This document shows, piece after piece, positions 22,669-31,261 of a stretch of 38,902 bases of DNA (positions are counted from its first letter, which is position 1; each line of letters begins with the position of its first letter). Made by a program: the position numbers and the translations under genes. Origin of the DNA: Crickella sp963642455 (GTDB lineage Bacteria > Bacillota > Clostridia > Peptostreptococcales > Anaerovoracaceae); the NCBI GenBank assembly GCA_963642455.1, contig CAVIGM010000007.1, positions 1 through 38,902 of the forward strand, written 5' to 3'. Below the pieces are notes generated by a model that searched no databases, was not told the DNA's origin, and saw only the letters and a program-made list of their open reading frames with translations.

Positions 22669-25065
22669 TTATTGTACCATAAGATCAAGCCGTCTTATTG
22701 CACCTTTTCTGATATCTAAGCCTATTGTTTTGTTTAAGTCCGTTCTATATACACGTATCCCAAGCGCATCGAGCCTCTCAAGCACCTCGCTGTGAGGATG
22801 CCCATAAATATTATTTGCGCCAAGCTGGATTATCGCTATTTCGGGCGAACAAGCCTCAAGAAATTCCTCACTTGAGCTGCTTTTGCTGCCGTGATGTGCA
22901 ATCTTAAGTACGTCGCAGTCAAGTGCATTTGTGCCTTTGTAATATAAAAGCATTTTCTTCTCTTCTTCGGCTGTCAGGTCTCCCGTTATCATTATGCGCA
23001 CCCCGTCATATTCAAGCATGTACACGGTATTGTTCTCGTTGTCCTCGTTATAAAGGTCAAATTCCCTAAGTGCCTCGCCTCTTGGCCATATCGGATATAG
23101 CAGGCAGGATTTCGAGTTCGATTCCGCGCTGGAGTTCCCGCTTGATTCTGTGCGCGATTTATTTATATGAAAAATCTCGTCAGATGCAAAGCCCTTGGCG
23201 TTAGATGGCAGCCTGTCATAATTAATCTTGCCCTCTACCCATATTGTTCCGATATTATATTCCTTATTCAAATCCTCAATTCCCTGATAGTGGTCGGCGT
23301 GAAGGTGCGTCACGAAGGCTGCATCAAGCTCTTCAACACCATTCTTGATAAGGTATTCCGACAAATAATCGCTGTTCTCTCCTCCGTCTATCACCATATC
23401 AACTGATTTATTCCTGATATGAGTGCAATCGCCCTGCCCCACATTTACAAATACTATTTCGTCGTTAAGATAAGGATTGACGAAGCTGATAACGAGCGCC
23501 ACCGAAGCCACCGCCAGCAAAGCGCCCGCCTTTCGAATCTCCATATAATCTTTTCTAAGAATGCGAACTCTCATCCATTCAGAAGCAAGAACGAAGATGA
23601 TCAGATAGAAAGAAATCAGCAGCCCCGCATTTCCGCCGTATTTAACAAAGGACATCTCGCCATCCAAATTCAGAAAATCATTGATGCAAGTCAGGGCTTC
23701 GAGGCCTTCATCAATCAAAGCAATCAGCGTGTCAGGTATCACAGGGCTTATGCAAATAATCGCCAGCGCTATTATGCACAAAGGCACAAGCAAAGACGCA
23801 AGTGTTACTATCGGGATATTTATCAGTAAGGTCAAGGGGTTGAAGCGGTTGTAGTGAAAAGCAAGCAGTGGGCTTGTTGCGAGTTGAACGGCAATCAGCA
23901 TCGCCAAATAATCATTCATAAAGAATGTAAGTGGCTTGGTCAGAAAGGCAATTCCAAGCATGGCAACAAAAGATAGCTGGAAGCCCGAGCCAAATATCGC
24001 ATAGGGATTTATCAAGGCAAGAGCCATAGCCGCCGCACTTATCGAGCTAAGAAGGTCTGCTTTTCTTTGAAGATGAACGGACAGAAGATTGATGGACATA
24101 ACAAGCACAGCCCTAATCGTAGATGGGCTCCACAAGGTCATCTCGCCGTACATGATAATAAGGATTATTATCAGAAGACTCATCGGAAGAGTTCGCCTCT
24201 TCTTAGTCAGGAATCTAAGCAAGGAGAAAACGAAGCCTACATGAAGGCCGCTGACTGCAAGAATGTGGCCGGTTCCGTTCTCGTTGAAATCGAGCATGGT
24301 CTCTTCGGATATCTCGCTCTTATCGCCGAAGATCATTCCTTTGATAAGCGCCCTTGATTCGCCCTCGAAGCAATTTGCAAATATCGTTCTTTGCTCCAAC
24401 AGAAAGGTCTTAATCTTGATTAAAGGCGACACGCTGCTTTCGTCTAATATTTCAAGCTTCTTAGCATTGAAGACATATTTGATGCCTATTGATTTAAGAT
24501 AAAGGGAATAATCGAAGCCGCCGTAATTCATCGCCCCTTTAGGTATGCCAAGCTTGCCCTCGAAACGACAGCGCTTGCCGATGTATTCAATGCCAGATTC
24601 GGTCTCCGTCGAATCATCAGACTCCGATTCGCCTGACTTCGATACAGAGTCTTCTGCCTCTGTATCTTTCGAATAAGAATACTTCGAATTTGAATCATAG
24701 ATACTTACAAGAAGCTTATCCCCAAGCTCCTCGTTATCTGGCCTAATAATCAACTGAATTCCGCTGCTAACAGCTTTTGCAGATATGCACCTACCCTCGA
24801 CTTCACTTAATGCAAGCTCATCATTCGGCCTCATAAGCGAATAAGATAAGCCAAATAGAACAAAGCCGATTATGAGCATCGCAGAAAGAATCTGCCTCTC
24901 CTTATCAGCCTCTTTGGTCTCAAGCTCCATAAGACGTATGCCGACCAAGACAAGAATTATCAGGATAATCGAATCAAGATAGTCCGACTTCTCAAAGAAA
25001 ATATATCCAAGCGAAATCCCTGCAATATATAGAGCCGTATAAGCAAAGAGCCTTCTTCTTAGCAT
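22669..25065 (-). CDS. comEC: competence DNA channel protein ComEC/Rec2
   Basis: Inner-membrane channel that brings single-stranded DNA into the cell. The N-terminus has two to three membrane segments (about 8-45, 58-78), then an OB-like DUF4131 part (about 85-215). The Competence domain of many membrane segments contains HILAVSGLHVGFVFS and WSPSTIRAVLVM. A C-terminal metallo-beta-lactamase domain has FVTHLHADHYQGI and VLKIAHHGSKSS. An acidic Ser/Asp/Glu stretch at about 124-159 interrupts the DUF4131 part. The ATG at 25065 is chosen; a TTG at 25080 is in frame, and neither has a good SD. Both lie just after the stop of a 27-codon reading frame, suggesting coupled translation. It is intact over about 799 residues. 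Confidence 0.94.
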   Translation of the reverse strand: MLRRRLFAYTALYIAGISLGYIFFEKSDYLDSIILIILVLVGIRLMELETKEADKERQILSAMLIIGFVLFGLSYSLMRPNDELALSEVEGRCISAKAVSSGIQLIIRPDNEELGDKLLVSIYDSNSKYSYSKDTEAEDSVSKSGESESDDSTETESGIEYIGKRCRFEGKLGIPKGAMNYGGFDYSLYLKSIGIKYVFNAKKLEILDESSVSPLIKIKTFLLEQRTIFANCFEGESRALIKGMIFGDKSEISEETMLDFNENGTGHILAVSGLHVGFVFSLLRFLTKKRRTLPMSLLIIILIIMYGEMTLWSPSTIRAVLVMSINLLSVHLQRKADLLSSISAAAMALALINPYAIFGSGFQLSFVAMLGIAFLTKPLTFFMNDYLAMLIAVQLATSPLLAFHYNRFNPLTLLINIPIVTLASLLVPLCIIALAIICISPVIPDTLIALIDEGLEALTCINDFLNLDGEMSFVKYGGNAGLLISFYLIIFVLASEWMRVRILRKDYMEIRKAGALLAVASVALVISFVNPYLNDEIVFVNVGQGDCTHIRNKSVDMVIDGGENSDYLSEYLIKNGVEELDAAFVTHLHADHYQGIEDLNKEYNIGTIWVEGKINYDRLPSNAKGFASDEIFHINKSRTESSGNSSAESNSKSCLLYPIWPRGEALREFDLYNEDNENNTVYMLEYDGVRIMITGDLTAEEEKKMLLYYKGTNALDCDVLKIAHHGSKSSSSEEFLEACSPEIAIIQLGANNIYGHPHSEVLERLDALGIRVYRTDLNKTIGLDIRKGAIRRLDLMVQ

Positions 25066-25084
25066 TCCAATTTCGAGCAAACAA

Positions 25085-25168
25085 CTACACGCACCAATAA
25101 CGCATATACGCGAATACTAATATAGGCGCCGGCATTGCGGCACCCATATCGGCGTGTGTTGTACTCAT
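25085..25168 (-). CDS. possible 27-residue leader peptide upstream of comEC
   Basis: A short frame starts at ATG 25168 behind a GAGGAAAGGAGAG ribosome binding site, far stronger than that of comEC, and stops at TAG 25087-25085, four bases before the TTG candidate of comEC. The peptide has a hydrophobic and aromatic second half (PAPILVFAYMRYWCV). It is in a different frame from comEC. It may be a translated leader that couples ribosomes into comEC, a small membrane peptide, or chance. I do not recognise it. The evidence is the SD and the position only. Confidence 0.45.
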   Translation of the reverse strand: MSTTHADMGAAMPAPILVFAYMRYWCV

Positions 25169-25171
25169 CTC

Positions 25172-25198
25172 TCCTTTCCTCAAATTATAAGGAAAGGA
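25172..25198 (-). promoter_or_regulatory. hairpin enclosing the leader SD, with an overlapping TATAAT
   Basis: TCCTTTCC (25198-25191) and GGAAAGGA (25179-25172) form a perfect 8-pair stem on the minus strand, with an 11-base A/T loop. The 3' arm is part of the ribosome binding site of the 27-codon frame. The loop also contains TATAAT (25189-25184) without a clear -35. If transcription comes from upstream, the hairpin could mask the SD; if TATAAT is a real -10, the stem would not be transcribed whole. Confidence 0.45.
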
Positions 25199-25284
25199 TA
25201 ATTCAAAATTAGCTTCAATTCATTACAGTTTCATTCGTGACTATTTTGTCTGATTTCGGGGCTTTTTTGCAGAAATCCTCTAAT

Positions 25285-25929
25285 TTATCCTTTGATGGCT
25301 TTGATTGCAAGGCCTCTGTCGGCCGCCTTAAAGACCGCAGTTCCAGCAACAATTATGTCGCAGCCCGCATTTCTTATCTCTTCAGAATTTGCAGGACCCG
25401 CGCCACCATCAATTTCGATAAGGTATTTGTAATTATTGTCTTTTCTTATCGCGTCGAGCCGAGCAATCTTATCGAGCGAAGAAGGAATAAATTTCTGCCC
25501 GCCGAAGCCCGGATTAACCGACATAACAAGCACAAGGTCAACATATTCCAATATGTTCTCAAGTGCAGCCACTGGAGTCGCAGGATTGATTGAAACGCCA
25601 GCCTTCTTCCCAAGGCTGTGAATATGCTGAATTGTTCTGTTAAGATGCTTGCAAGCCTCATAGTGAACAGTTATGAATTCTGTATTCTCTACTGCGAAAT
25701 CCTCAAGCAGCAAATCAGGATTCTCTATCATAAGATGCACATCATAGGGAACCGTTGCAATGTCGTCAAGGCTCTTCATAACAGCCGAGCCGAAGCTTAT
25801 ATTCGGAACGAAATTTCCGTCCATTACATCGACATGCAGATAGTCGATGCCCTTATTGCATACATCTTTGACCTCTTCTCCGAGCTTAGAGAAATCCGCT
25901 GCAAGCAGCGATGGTGATATCAGTGCCAT
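25285..25929 (-). CDS. rpe: ribulose-phosphate 3-epimerase
   Basis: Interconverts ribulose 5-phosphate and xylulose 5-phosphate in the pentose phosphate pathway. The TIM barrel shows SPSLLAADFSKLGEEV, HVDVMDGNFVPNISFG with a metal His-Asp pair, YDVHLMIENPD, VLVMSVNPGFGGQKFI and IEIDGGAGPANSEEI. It has 214 residues. The ATG overlaps the end of rsgA by 10 bases and uses GAGG inside rsgA. The rsgA-rpe pairing is standard in Firmicutes. The 204 bases between this gene and comEC hold the leader frame and hairpin described separately. Confidence 0.97.
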   Translation of the reverse strand: MALISPSLLAADFSKLGEEVKDVCNKGIDYLHVDVMDGNFVPNISFGSAVMKSLDDIATVPYDVHLMIENPDLLLEDFAVENTEFITVHYEACKHLNRTIQHIHSLGKKAGVSINPATPVAALENILEYVDLVLVMSVNPGFGGQKFIPSSLDKIARLDAIRKDNNYKYLIEIDGGAGPANSEEIRNAGCDIIVAGTAVFKAADRGLAIKAIKG

Positions 25930-26780
25930 GATTTAACCTCTTCCATCATTAGAATATATGAATTATATCTTGTCTTGGCGATCTCGCCGTCTTCCATTGC
26001 CTGCTTAATCGCACATTCAGGCTCCATTAAATGCATGCAATTAGCATATTTGCATTCGCCCTGTCTCCTTCTGAATTCCGGAAACAAGGATTGCAATTCT
26101 TGTCTCTCAACCATAGGTAAATCAAGAGAAGTGAAGCCCGGTGTATCATAGATAAAAGTGTTCTCGTTCATCGAGAAAATCTCGACATGCCTCGTCGTAT
26201 GTTTGCCCCTTTGCGTCTTGTCGCTGATCATGCCAGTCTTGGCAACCTTAGAATCAAGCATCGCATTTAGAAGCGTTGATTTGCCGACTCCAGAAGGGCC
26301 TGCCAGAGCAACAGAATGATTGTCAATTATCGACATAAGCTCAGCAATGCCGTCTCCACTTATGCTATCTACCGCAACAGTGGGATATACATCCTTATAT
26401 GTCGCAATATATTCGTCAACAACAGCCTTATCCTGCAAATCTTTCTTAGTAATGCAGACCGCTACTTGAATTCCTCTAAATTCAGCTGCCGCAATAAGCT
26501 TGTCTATTACTGGGAAATTCACCTCAGGATGTGCAGCTGCGAAGACAACTACTATCATTTCCACATTAGACACAGGAGGCCTGGAAAGGAAGTTCTTCCT
26601 CTCCAGGACCTTCGTAATTATGCATTCGTTGTTATCGGATAATTCATATTCTACAATATCTCCAACGTAGATTAGCTCCTTATTTCTCTTAAGCTTGCCT
26701 CTTGCCTTACCCATATAGGTATGCTCTCCATCGAGGACGAAATAGAAGCCTCCAACTCCTTTGACAACTCTGCCTATCAT
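25920..26780 (-). CDS. rsgA: ribosome small-subunit maturation GTPase RsgA
   Basis: Circularly permuted GTPase that acts late in 30S assembly. In order: N-terminal OB fold (IGRVVKGVGGFYFVLD, YVGDIVEY), G4-like VCITKKDLQ, the P-loop AGPSGVGKSTLLNAML, G2 region GKHTTRHVE, G3 DTPGFTSLDLP, and a C-terminal zinc finger CKYANCMHLMEPEC. It has 286 residues. AAGGAAATAAT precedes the ATG. It is 62 bases after prkC; in Bacillus the same neighbour kinase phosphorylates this GTPase, so the link may be functional here. Confidence 0.96.
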   Translation of the reverse strand: MIGRVVKGVGGFYFVLDGEHTYMGKARGKLKRNKELIYVGDIVEYELSDNNECIITKVLERKNFLSRPPVSNVEMIVVVFAAAHPEVNFPVIDKLIAAAEFRGIQVAVCITKKDLQDKAVVDEYIATYKDVYPTVAVDSISGDGIAELMSIIDNHSVALAGPSGVGKSTLLNAMLDSKVAKTGMISDKTQRGKHTTRHVEIFSMNENTFIYDTPGFTSLDLPMVERQELQSLFPEFRRRQGECKYANCMHLMEPECAIKQAMEDGEIAKTRYNSYILMMEEVKSWH

Positions 26781-26818
26781 ATTATTTCCTTATTATTGAG
26801 AAATTATTGAGAATCTGG

Positions 26819-26836
26819 TTTCCATATAAATGGAAA
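26819..26836. repeat. 7-bp A/T-rich inverted repeat between prkC and rsgA
   Basis: TTTCCAT and ATGGAAA flank a 4-base spacer directly after the prkC stop. There is no T-run on either side, so it is not a normal terminator; a weak pause or processing site is possible. Next to it the 11-mer ATTATTGAGAA occurs twice. Confidence 0.4.
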
Positions 26837-26842
26837 TAAATT

Positions 26843-28528
26843 TCATTGACCTTCAGTAGTTCCACCACTTTCGTCTTTCTTGCAGACCTCAATATCTATT
26901 GAAGTACCCTTATCAAGCTCTGTATTTGCCTGATACTGCTGCCACATTACATATCCGTTGCCGTATGCATCAGTATTTCCGTAAGTGATATTTCCAAGGG
27001 TGAAGCCTGCTGCTGTGATTGCAGTCTTAGCATCTTCAAGCTTCTTTCCGGTTACTGAAGGAACTGTTCCCTTATCCTTGCCCTTTCCATCACTTATAGT
27101 AATGTTGATCTTGCTACCCTTGTCAAGGCTTGAACCTGCTGATGGATCCTGAGCAATGATAGTGCCCTCTGGCTCCTTTGAAGTCTCTTGCTTAACAACA
27201 CCAAGCTTATATCCGTATTTCTTGAGAGTCTTCTCAGCATCAGCATACATTGTATCTATGAGATTTGGTACTGTACCATCCTTTGAGCCCTTCGAGAGAT
27301 TTACTGTAATTGTAGATCCCTTCTTCTGTTCTGTTCCGGCCTTAGGGTCCTGACGAACAACATGCTCACTTGAAACATCGGATGAATATACGGCTTTGCC
27401 TTCCTTGAGCTTAAATCCTGCCTCTTCGCAAGCCTTCTCAGCCTGTGCGTAAGTCATGTCATGTAAAGAAGGTACTTCTGCGGTATCCGAGAAAAGACCA
27501 AGCTTGATCAAAGCGAAGACAAGCAAAGGAATGATGACTATCGCGCAAGCCACGATGATGATGATTCTCTTTTTCTTCTGTTCAGGAGTAAGCGGCTTTT
27601 TCTTTTTCTTCTTGCCGTCTTTCTCTTCTCCTTCCTTCTCCTCTTCGATTACATCCTTCTTGCTGATTGACTTAGATGCCTCATTGAAGATTGAATTGCC
27701 GACAACCTTTGTAACGAATTCAATATTGTCAAGGTCCTCGATAAGCTCATCAGCACTTGCATATCTGTTAGTCTGGAATTTGTTAGTTGCCTTAAGCACA
27801 GCTCTTTCGAGAGCAGGTGGAATTCCAGGTACAAATTCACTTGGTGAAGGAACATCCTCGTTGATATGCTTAAGAGCTACAGTAACAGGATTGTCTCCGT
27901 CGAAAGGAACCTTGCCTGTAAGCATCTCGAACATTACGATACCAAGTGAGTAAATATCTGATCTTTCGTCAACATAATTACCTCTTGCCTGCTCAGGCGA
28001 GAAATAATGAACAGATCCGATAATCTTGCTTCCTGTTGAAAGTGTTGCGTCATTTACTGCCTTTGCGATACCGAAGTCAGCAAGCTTAACGACACCATCA
28101 TTAGTTATCATAATATTATGAGGCTTAACGTCTCTGTGAATAATCTTATTCTTATGGGCTACTCTAAGAGCGGCTGCAACCTGCTTACTGATGTTGATAA
28201 CCTGTCTGTAATCCATCGGAGCCTGCTCAGCAATGACCTCGTTCAGAGTTCTTCCCTCAACTAATTCCATTACGATATAGTTGATATTTCCTTCTCTTCC
28301 GACATCATAGACACTTACGATATTTGGATGTGATAATCCAGCAGCAGCCTGTGATTCACGCTTGAAATTCTCAACGAATGTTGCGTCTTTAGTGAACTCA
28401 GGGCGAAGAATCTTTACTGCAATATATCTGTTAAGGAGCTTGTCCTTTGCCTTATATACTACAGCCATTCCTCCGTCGCCGATTTTCTCCAAGAGTTCAT
28501 ATCTTCCGGATAATAGTCTACTACTCAT
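26843..28528 (-). CDS. prkC: PASTA-domain serine/threonine kinase PrkC (Stk1)
   Basis: Membrane sensor kinase responding to peptidoglycan fragments. The cytoplasmic Hanks kinase domain has the glycine loop IGDGGMAVVY, Lys39 (AVKIL), HRDVKPHN at 131-138, DFG at 151-153 and GSVHYFSPEQARG in the activation segment. A Lys/Glu-rich linker leads to one transmembrane helix (about 318-340, RIIIIVACAIVIIPLLVFAL). Three extracellular PASTA repeats follow, beginning AEVPSLHDM, GTVPNLIDT and GTVPSVTGK. A TTG start six codons upstream (28546) is rejected because it lies in the AGGAGG site serving ATG 28528. It has 561 residues. It follows its phosphatase prpC by four bases. Confidence 0.97.
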   Translation of the reverse strand: MSSRLLSGRYELLEKIGDGGMAVVYKAKDKLLNRYIAVKILRPEFTKDATFVENFKRESQAAAGLSHPNIVSVYDVGREGNINYIVMELVEGRTLNEVIAEQAPMDYRQVINISKQVAAALRVAHKNKIIHRDVKPHNIMITNDGVVKLADFGIAKAVNDATLSTGSKIIGSVHYFSPEQARGNYVDERSDIYSLGIVMFEMLTGKVPFDGDNPVTVALKHINEDVPSPSEFVPGIPPALERAVLKATNKFQTNRYASADELIEDLDNIEFVTKVVGNSIFNEASKSISKKDVIEEEKEGEEKDGKKKKKKPLTPEQKKKRIIIIVACAIVIIPLLVFALIKLGLFSDTAEVPSLHDMTYAQAEKACEEAGFKLKEGKAVYSSDVSSEHVVRQDPKAGTEQKKGSTITVNLSKGSKDGTVPNLIDTMYADAEKTLKKYGYKLGVVKQETSKEPEGTIIAQDPSAGSSLDKGSKINITISDGKGKDKGTVPSVTGKKLEDAKTAITAAGFTLGNITYGNTDAYGNGYVMWQQYQANTELDKGTSIDIEVCKKDESGGTTEGQ

Positions 28529-28532
28529 CTTC

Positions 28533-29267
28533 TTAGTCCTCCTCAAGACCTATACAGATTACAGATATATTGTCGCTTCCGCCGTGCTCGTTAGCCATAT
28601 CGACAAGTCCTTTTGCGCATTCTTTCATATCATCTTCAAAGAGCATCTTCTGCAAAATCGCTCTTTCGTTGACTTCGTCATATAAGCCGTCGCTGCAAAT
28701 GAGAACCTTGTCTCCCGGTTCAACATATACGTTGAAGCAATCCGGTGTATTGCAGGCATTTGCGCCTATCGCTCTTGTGATAACATTCTTCTTGTTATGA
28801 GTCTCCGCTTCAAGCTTGCTGATAGCTCCCATCCTAACAAGATCGTTAACGTAAGTATGGTCTTCTGTAATCTGGTGTATTTCTGAATTATGCAGAAGAT
28901 ATACTCTGCTATCGCCAACATTTGCTATATACATGAGCTTGTCAACGATATATGCAAATACAAGAGTTGTTGCCATTCCCGCGTATTTAGGCTGTGAGTC
29001 TGACAGCTTGAGAATAACCTGATTAACATAGTCAACCGCCGCCTCAAAATATCTAAAGACTTCATCTCGTCCTTCTAATTTATCAAGAGGATTATGGTGA
29101 ACGAAATTCTCAAGTGCCTCGAGTGCAGTCTTGCTTGCGGTCTCTCCTGACTTATTCCCCCCTACTCCGTCAGCGAGCATAAAGAGTCTTTGGTCGGCAA
29201 GAACCTTAACCGCATCCTCGTTCTTTTGCCTCCTCATGCCCTTGTCTGTGAAATAACCTATCTTCAT
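28533..29267 (-). CDS. prpC: PPM-family serine/threonine phosphatase PrpC (Stp)
   Basis: Removes phosphate from PrkC and its substrates. The metal-binding motifs of PP2C enzymes are present: RRQKNEDAV, LADGVGGNKSGE, NVGDSRVYLL, ITEDHTYVNDLV, ICSDGLYDEV and GGSDNISVICI. It has 244 residues. GAGGAG precedes the ATG. It lies 16 bases after rsmB; the rlmN gene that often separates these two in Firmicutes is absent. Confidence 0.96.
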   Translation of the reverse strand: MKIGYFTDKGMRRQKNEDAVKVLADQRLFMLADGVGGNKSGETASKTALEALENFVHHNPLDKLEGRDEVFRYFEAAVDYVNQVILKLSDSQPKYAGMATTLVFAYIVDKLMYIANVGDSRVYLLHNSEIHQITEDHTYVNDLVRMGAISKLEAETHNKKNVITRAIGANACNTPDCFNVYVEPGDKVLICSDGLYDEVNERAILQKMLFEDDMKECAKGLVDMANEHGGSDNISVICIGLEED

Positions 29268-29283
29268 ATAATCTCCTCAAAAT

Positions 29284-30540
29284 TTAGTTTCGAGTCTTCT
29301 CTATTATGCAAAAATAAAAACCTATCGTGTTATTATAAGGCAAAATCAAGCATTTTTCAATAATCTTAGCTAATGGATTTGCCTGAAGGAAGGCTTTTAT
29401 AGTGCCATCGTTCTCGTTTTTATTTATTGTGCAGGTAGAATACATTATCCTGCCGCCATTTCTGCAATAATCATAAGCATTCTGCAAGATACGAATTTGT
29501 ATATCTCTAAGCTCATTAATTTCGTCTAATGTGACCTTATATTTAATTTCTGGCTTACTTCCGATTACGCCAAGCCCCGAGCAAGGTACATCGCAAAGGA
29601 CATAATCGAATGCGTCAAGAAGAGATGCATCCTTCTTAGTTCCGTCAAGCAAGCGAGTCTTAATACTTCCGATGCCGAGCCTTCTTGCGGATGCTTGAAT
29701 TAGCTCTAATCTATGCTCGTATATATCACAGGCTGTAATGCTTCCGCTATCTGACATCAGCTCTGCCATTGCTGTCGTCTTGCCCCCAGGCGCTGCGCAC
29801 ATATCGAGGACTTTGCTTGAAGGCGTAAGTCCGAAGGCCTCAATCGCCTTAATCGAGGATAGCCCCTGTATCGTGAAGTAACCCTCTTTGAAATATTTGC
29901 TTGCCGTCAGATTACCGTCTCTTACCTTAATTGCCGTTTGAGTATCTTCTACTATCTCACAATTAAAGCCTTCAGCTGAGAGCAGGCTCAGAAGTTCCTC
30001 GCGCGAAGCCTTCAAAGTATTTGTTCTTATCGTTAAGTCGGGCGGAGTATTAAGAGCCGCAAGCAGCTTCTCTGTCTCCTCGCCATATTGGGATTCTAAG
30101 AGCCCTATAAGCTCCTTAGGAAAAGAATATTTAATATCTAAGCCACAGCCCTCTAAGCTTAGGCCCTTATTTGTATATCTTCTTAATATAGCATTTACGA
30201 ATTTGTCTGTGCCCTTGCTTACAAGCTTGGCAAGCTTGACACTTTCGTCTACTGCTGTATATTCCTTGACACTGTCAAGGCTGTCTATTGCATATATTCC
30301 CATTCGAAGGACTATAAGAGTGCGCTTCTTGATGCCCTTCAAGCCGTTATCTGCCAGAGAAGAAATAATGTAATCAAGACGAATTGTGTCTCTTATTACA
30401 CCTTTAGTAAACGTGCGAACAAAGCCGCTCGAGCAAGACTTGTGTCGCTCTACGGCTTCGTTAATTGCAATATTTGAAAAGGCATCATCGACATATATGC
30501 TCTTTAGAGCCTCGAAGCTCGCAAGCCAATTTACTGTCAT
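29284..30540 (-). CDS. rsmB: 16S rRNA (cytosine-967-C5)-methyltransferase
   Basis: SAM-dependent methyltransferase of small-subunit rRNA. An N-terminal NusB-like helical domain (about 1-140, with VLRMGIYAIDSLDSV and KFVNAILRRY) is followed by the NOL1/NOP2/Sun catalytic domain. That domain has VLDMCAAPGGKTTAMAEL for SAM, DVPCSGLGVIGSKPEIKY with one active Cys, and MYSTCTINKNEND with the second. It has 418 residues. It follows yugP by 15 bases in the classical priA-def-fmt-yugP-rsmB cluster. Confidence 0.95.
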   Translation of the reverse strand: MTVNWLASFEALKSIYVDDAFSNIAINEAVERHKSCSSGFVRTFTKGVIRDTIRLDYIISSLADNGLKGIKKRTLIVLRMGIYAIDSLDSVKEYTAVDESVKLAKLVSKGTDKFVNAILRRYTNKGLSLEGCGLDIKYSFPKELIGLLESQYGEETEKLLAALNTPPDLTIRTNTLKASREELLSLLSAEGFNCEIVEDTQTAIKVRDGNLTASKYFKEGYFTIQGLSSIKAIEAFGLTPSSKVLDMCAAPGGKTTAMAELMSDSGSITACDIYEHRLELIQASARRLGIGSIKTRLLDGTKKDASLLDAFDYVLCDVPCSGLGVIGSKPEIKYKVTLDEINELRDIQIRILQNAYDYCRNGGRIMYSTCTINKNENDGTIKAFLQANPLAKIIEKCLILPYNNTIGFYFCIIEKTRN

Positions 30541-30555
30541 ATAATCTATAGTCTC

Positions 30556-31260
30556 CTAATCTCGTCTTCCGCCTATTATCACAAGAACTCTAAGCAGATT
30601 GGCAAGTGCGGTAGCAAGTGCTGCAACATAAGTCATTGCAGCAGCTCTAAGAACCTTTCTGCTTCCTGTAAGATCAGAAGCATTAACCATATTAAGTTCT
30701 TGAAGTTGCTCAAGTGCTCTGTTGCTTGCATTAAGCTCGACTGGCAGGGTTACAAGATGGAAAAGCACAACAAATACGAAGCAGAGCACTCCGACTGTAA
30801 AGAAGATGCTCTGAGTATCAGCCTTGAATGTGAAGATCATTCCGATGATAATCAGAGGCCATGCAATGTTCTGCGAAAGATTAACAACAGGAACAATTGT
30901 ATTTCTGAGTCTCAGCGGTCCATATCCAAGTTCGTCTTGGATTGCATGCCCAACCTCGTGGCAGGCAACGCACATAGCCGTAATGGAGCGGCTGCTATAC
31001 ACATCCTGCGACAGATTAAGAGTCTTATTTCTTGGATCATAATAATTCGTCAGCGAATTACCGCTAATCATATTTATTGGCAGGCGCCCAAGTCCGTTTG
31101 CCTCAAGCATTATCCTTGCGGCATCCATTCCCGTAAGCCCCTTGCTGTTATTGATATTTGAATATTTATTGAAGTTGTTCTTCACACTAATCTGTGCATA
31201 GAACGTGAAAATAATTGCCGGTATCAGCACTATCATCGATGAATAATATCCCCAGTACAT
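30556..31260 (-). CDS. membrane zinc metallopeptidase, YugP family
   Basis: Putative membrane protease of the neutral zinc metallopeptidase family (YugP). The zinc motif HExxH is in CVACHEVGHAIQD; the preceding LSQDVYSSRSITAM is also typical. About three hydrophobic segments are visible (about 7-22 and two between about 125 and 165), plus a C-terminal hydrophobic stretch rich in Ala and Leu. The frame is open seven codons upstream, but GGAGG lies seven bases before ATG 31260, and that ATG is one base after the fmt stop. It has 234 residues. The substrate is unknown; position within the fmt-rsmB cluster is conserved in Firmicutes. Confidence 0.9.
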   Translation of the reverse strand: MYWGYYSSMIVLIPAIIFTFYAQISVKNNFNKYSNINNSKGLTGMDAARIMLEANGLGRLPINMISGNSLTNYYDPRNKTLNLSQDVYSSRSITAMCVACHEVGHAIQDELGYGPLRLRNTIVPVVNLSQNIAWPLIIIGMIFTFKADTQSIFFTVGVLCFVFVVLFHLVTLPVELNASNRALEQLQELNMVNASDLTGSRKVLRAAAMTYVAALATALANLLRVLVIIGGRRD

Positions 31261-31261
31261 A

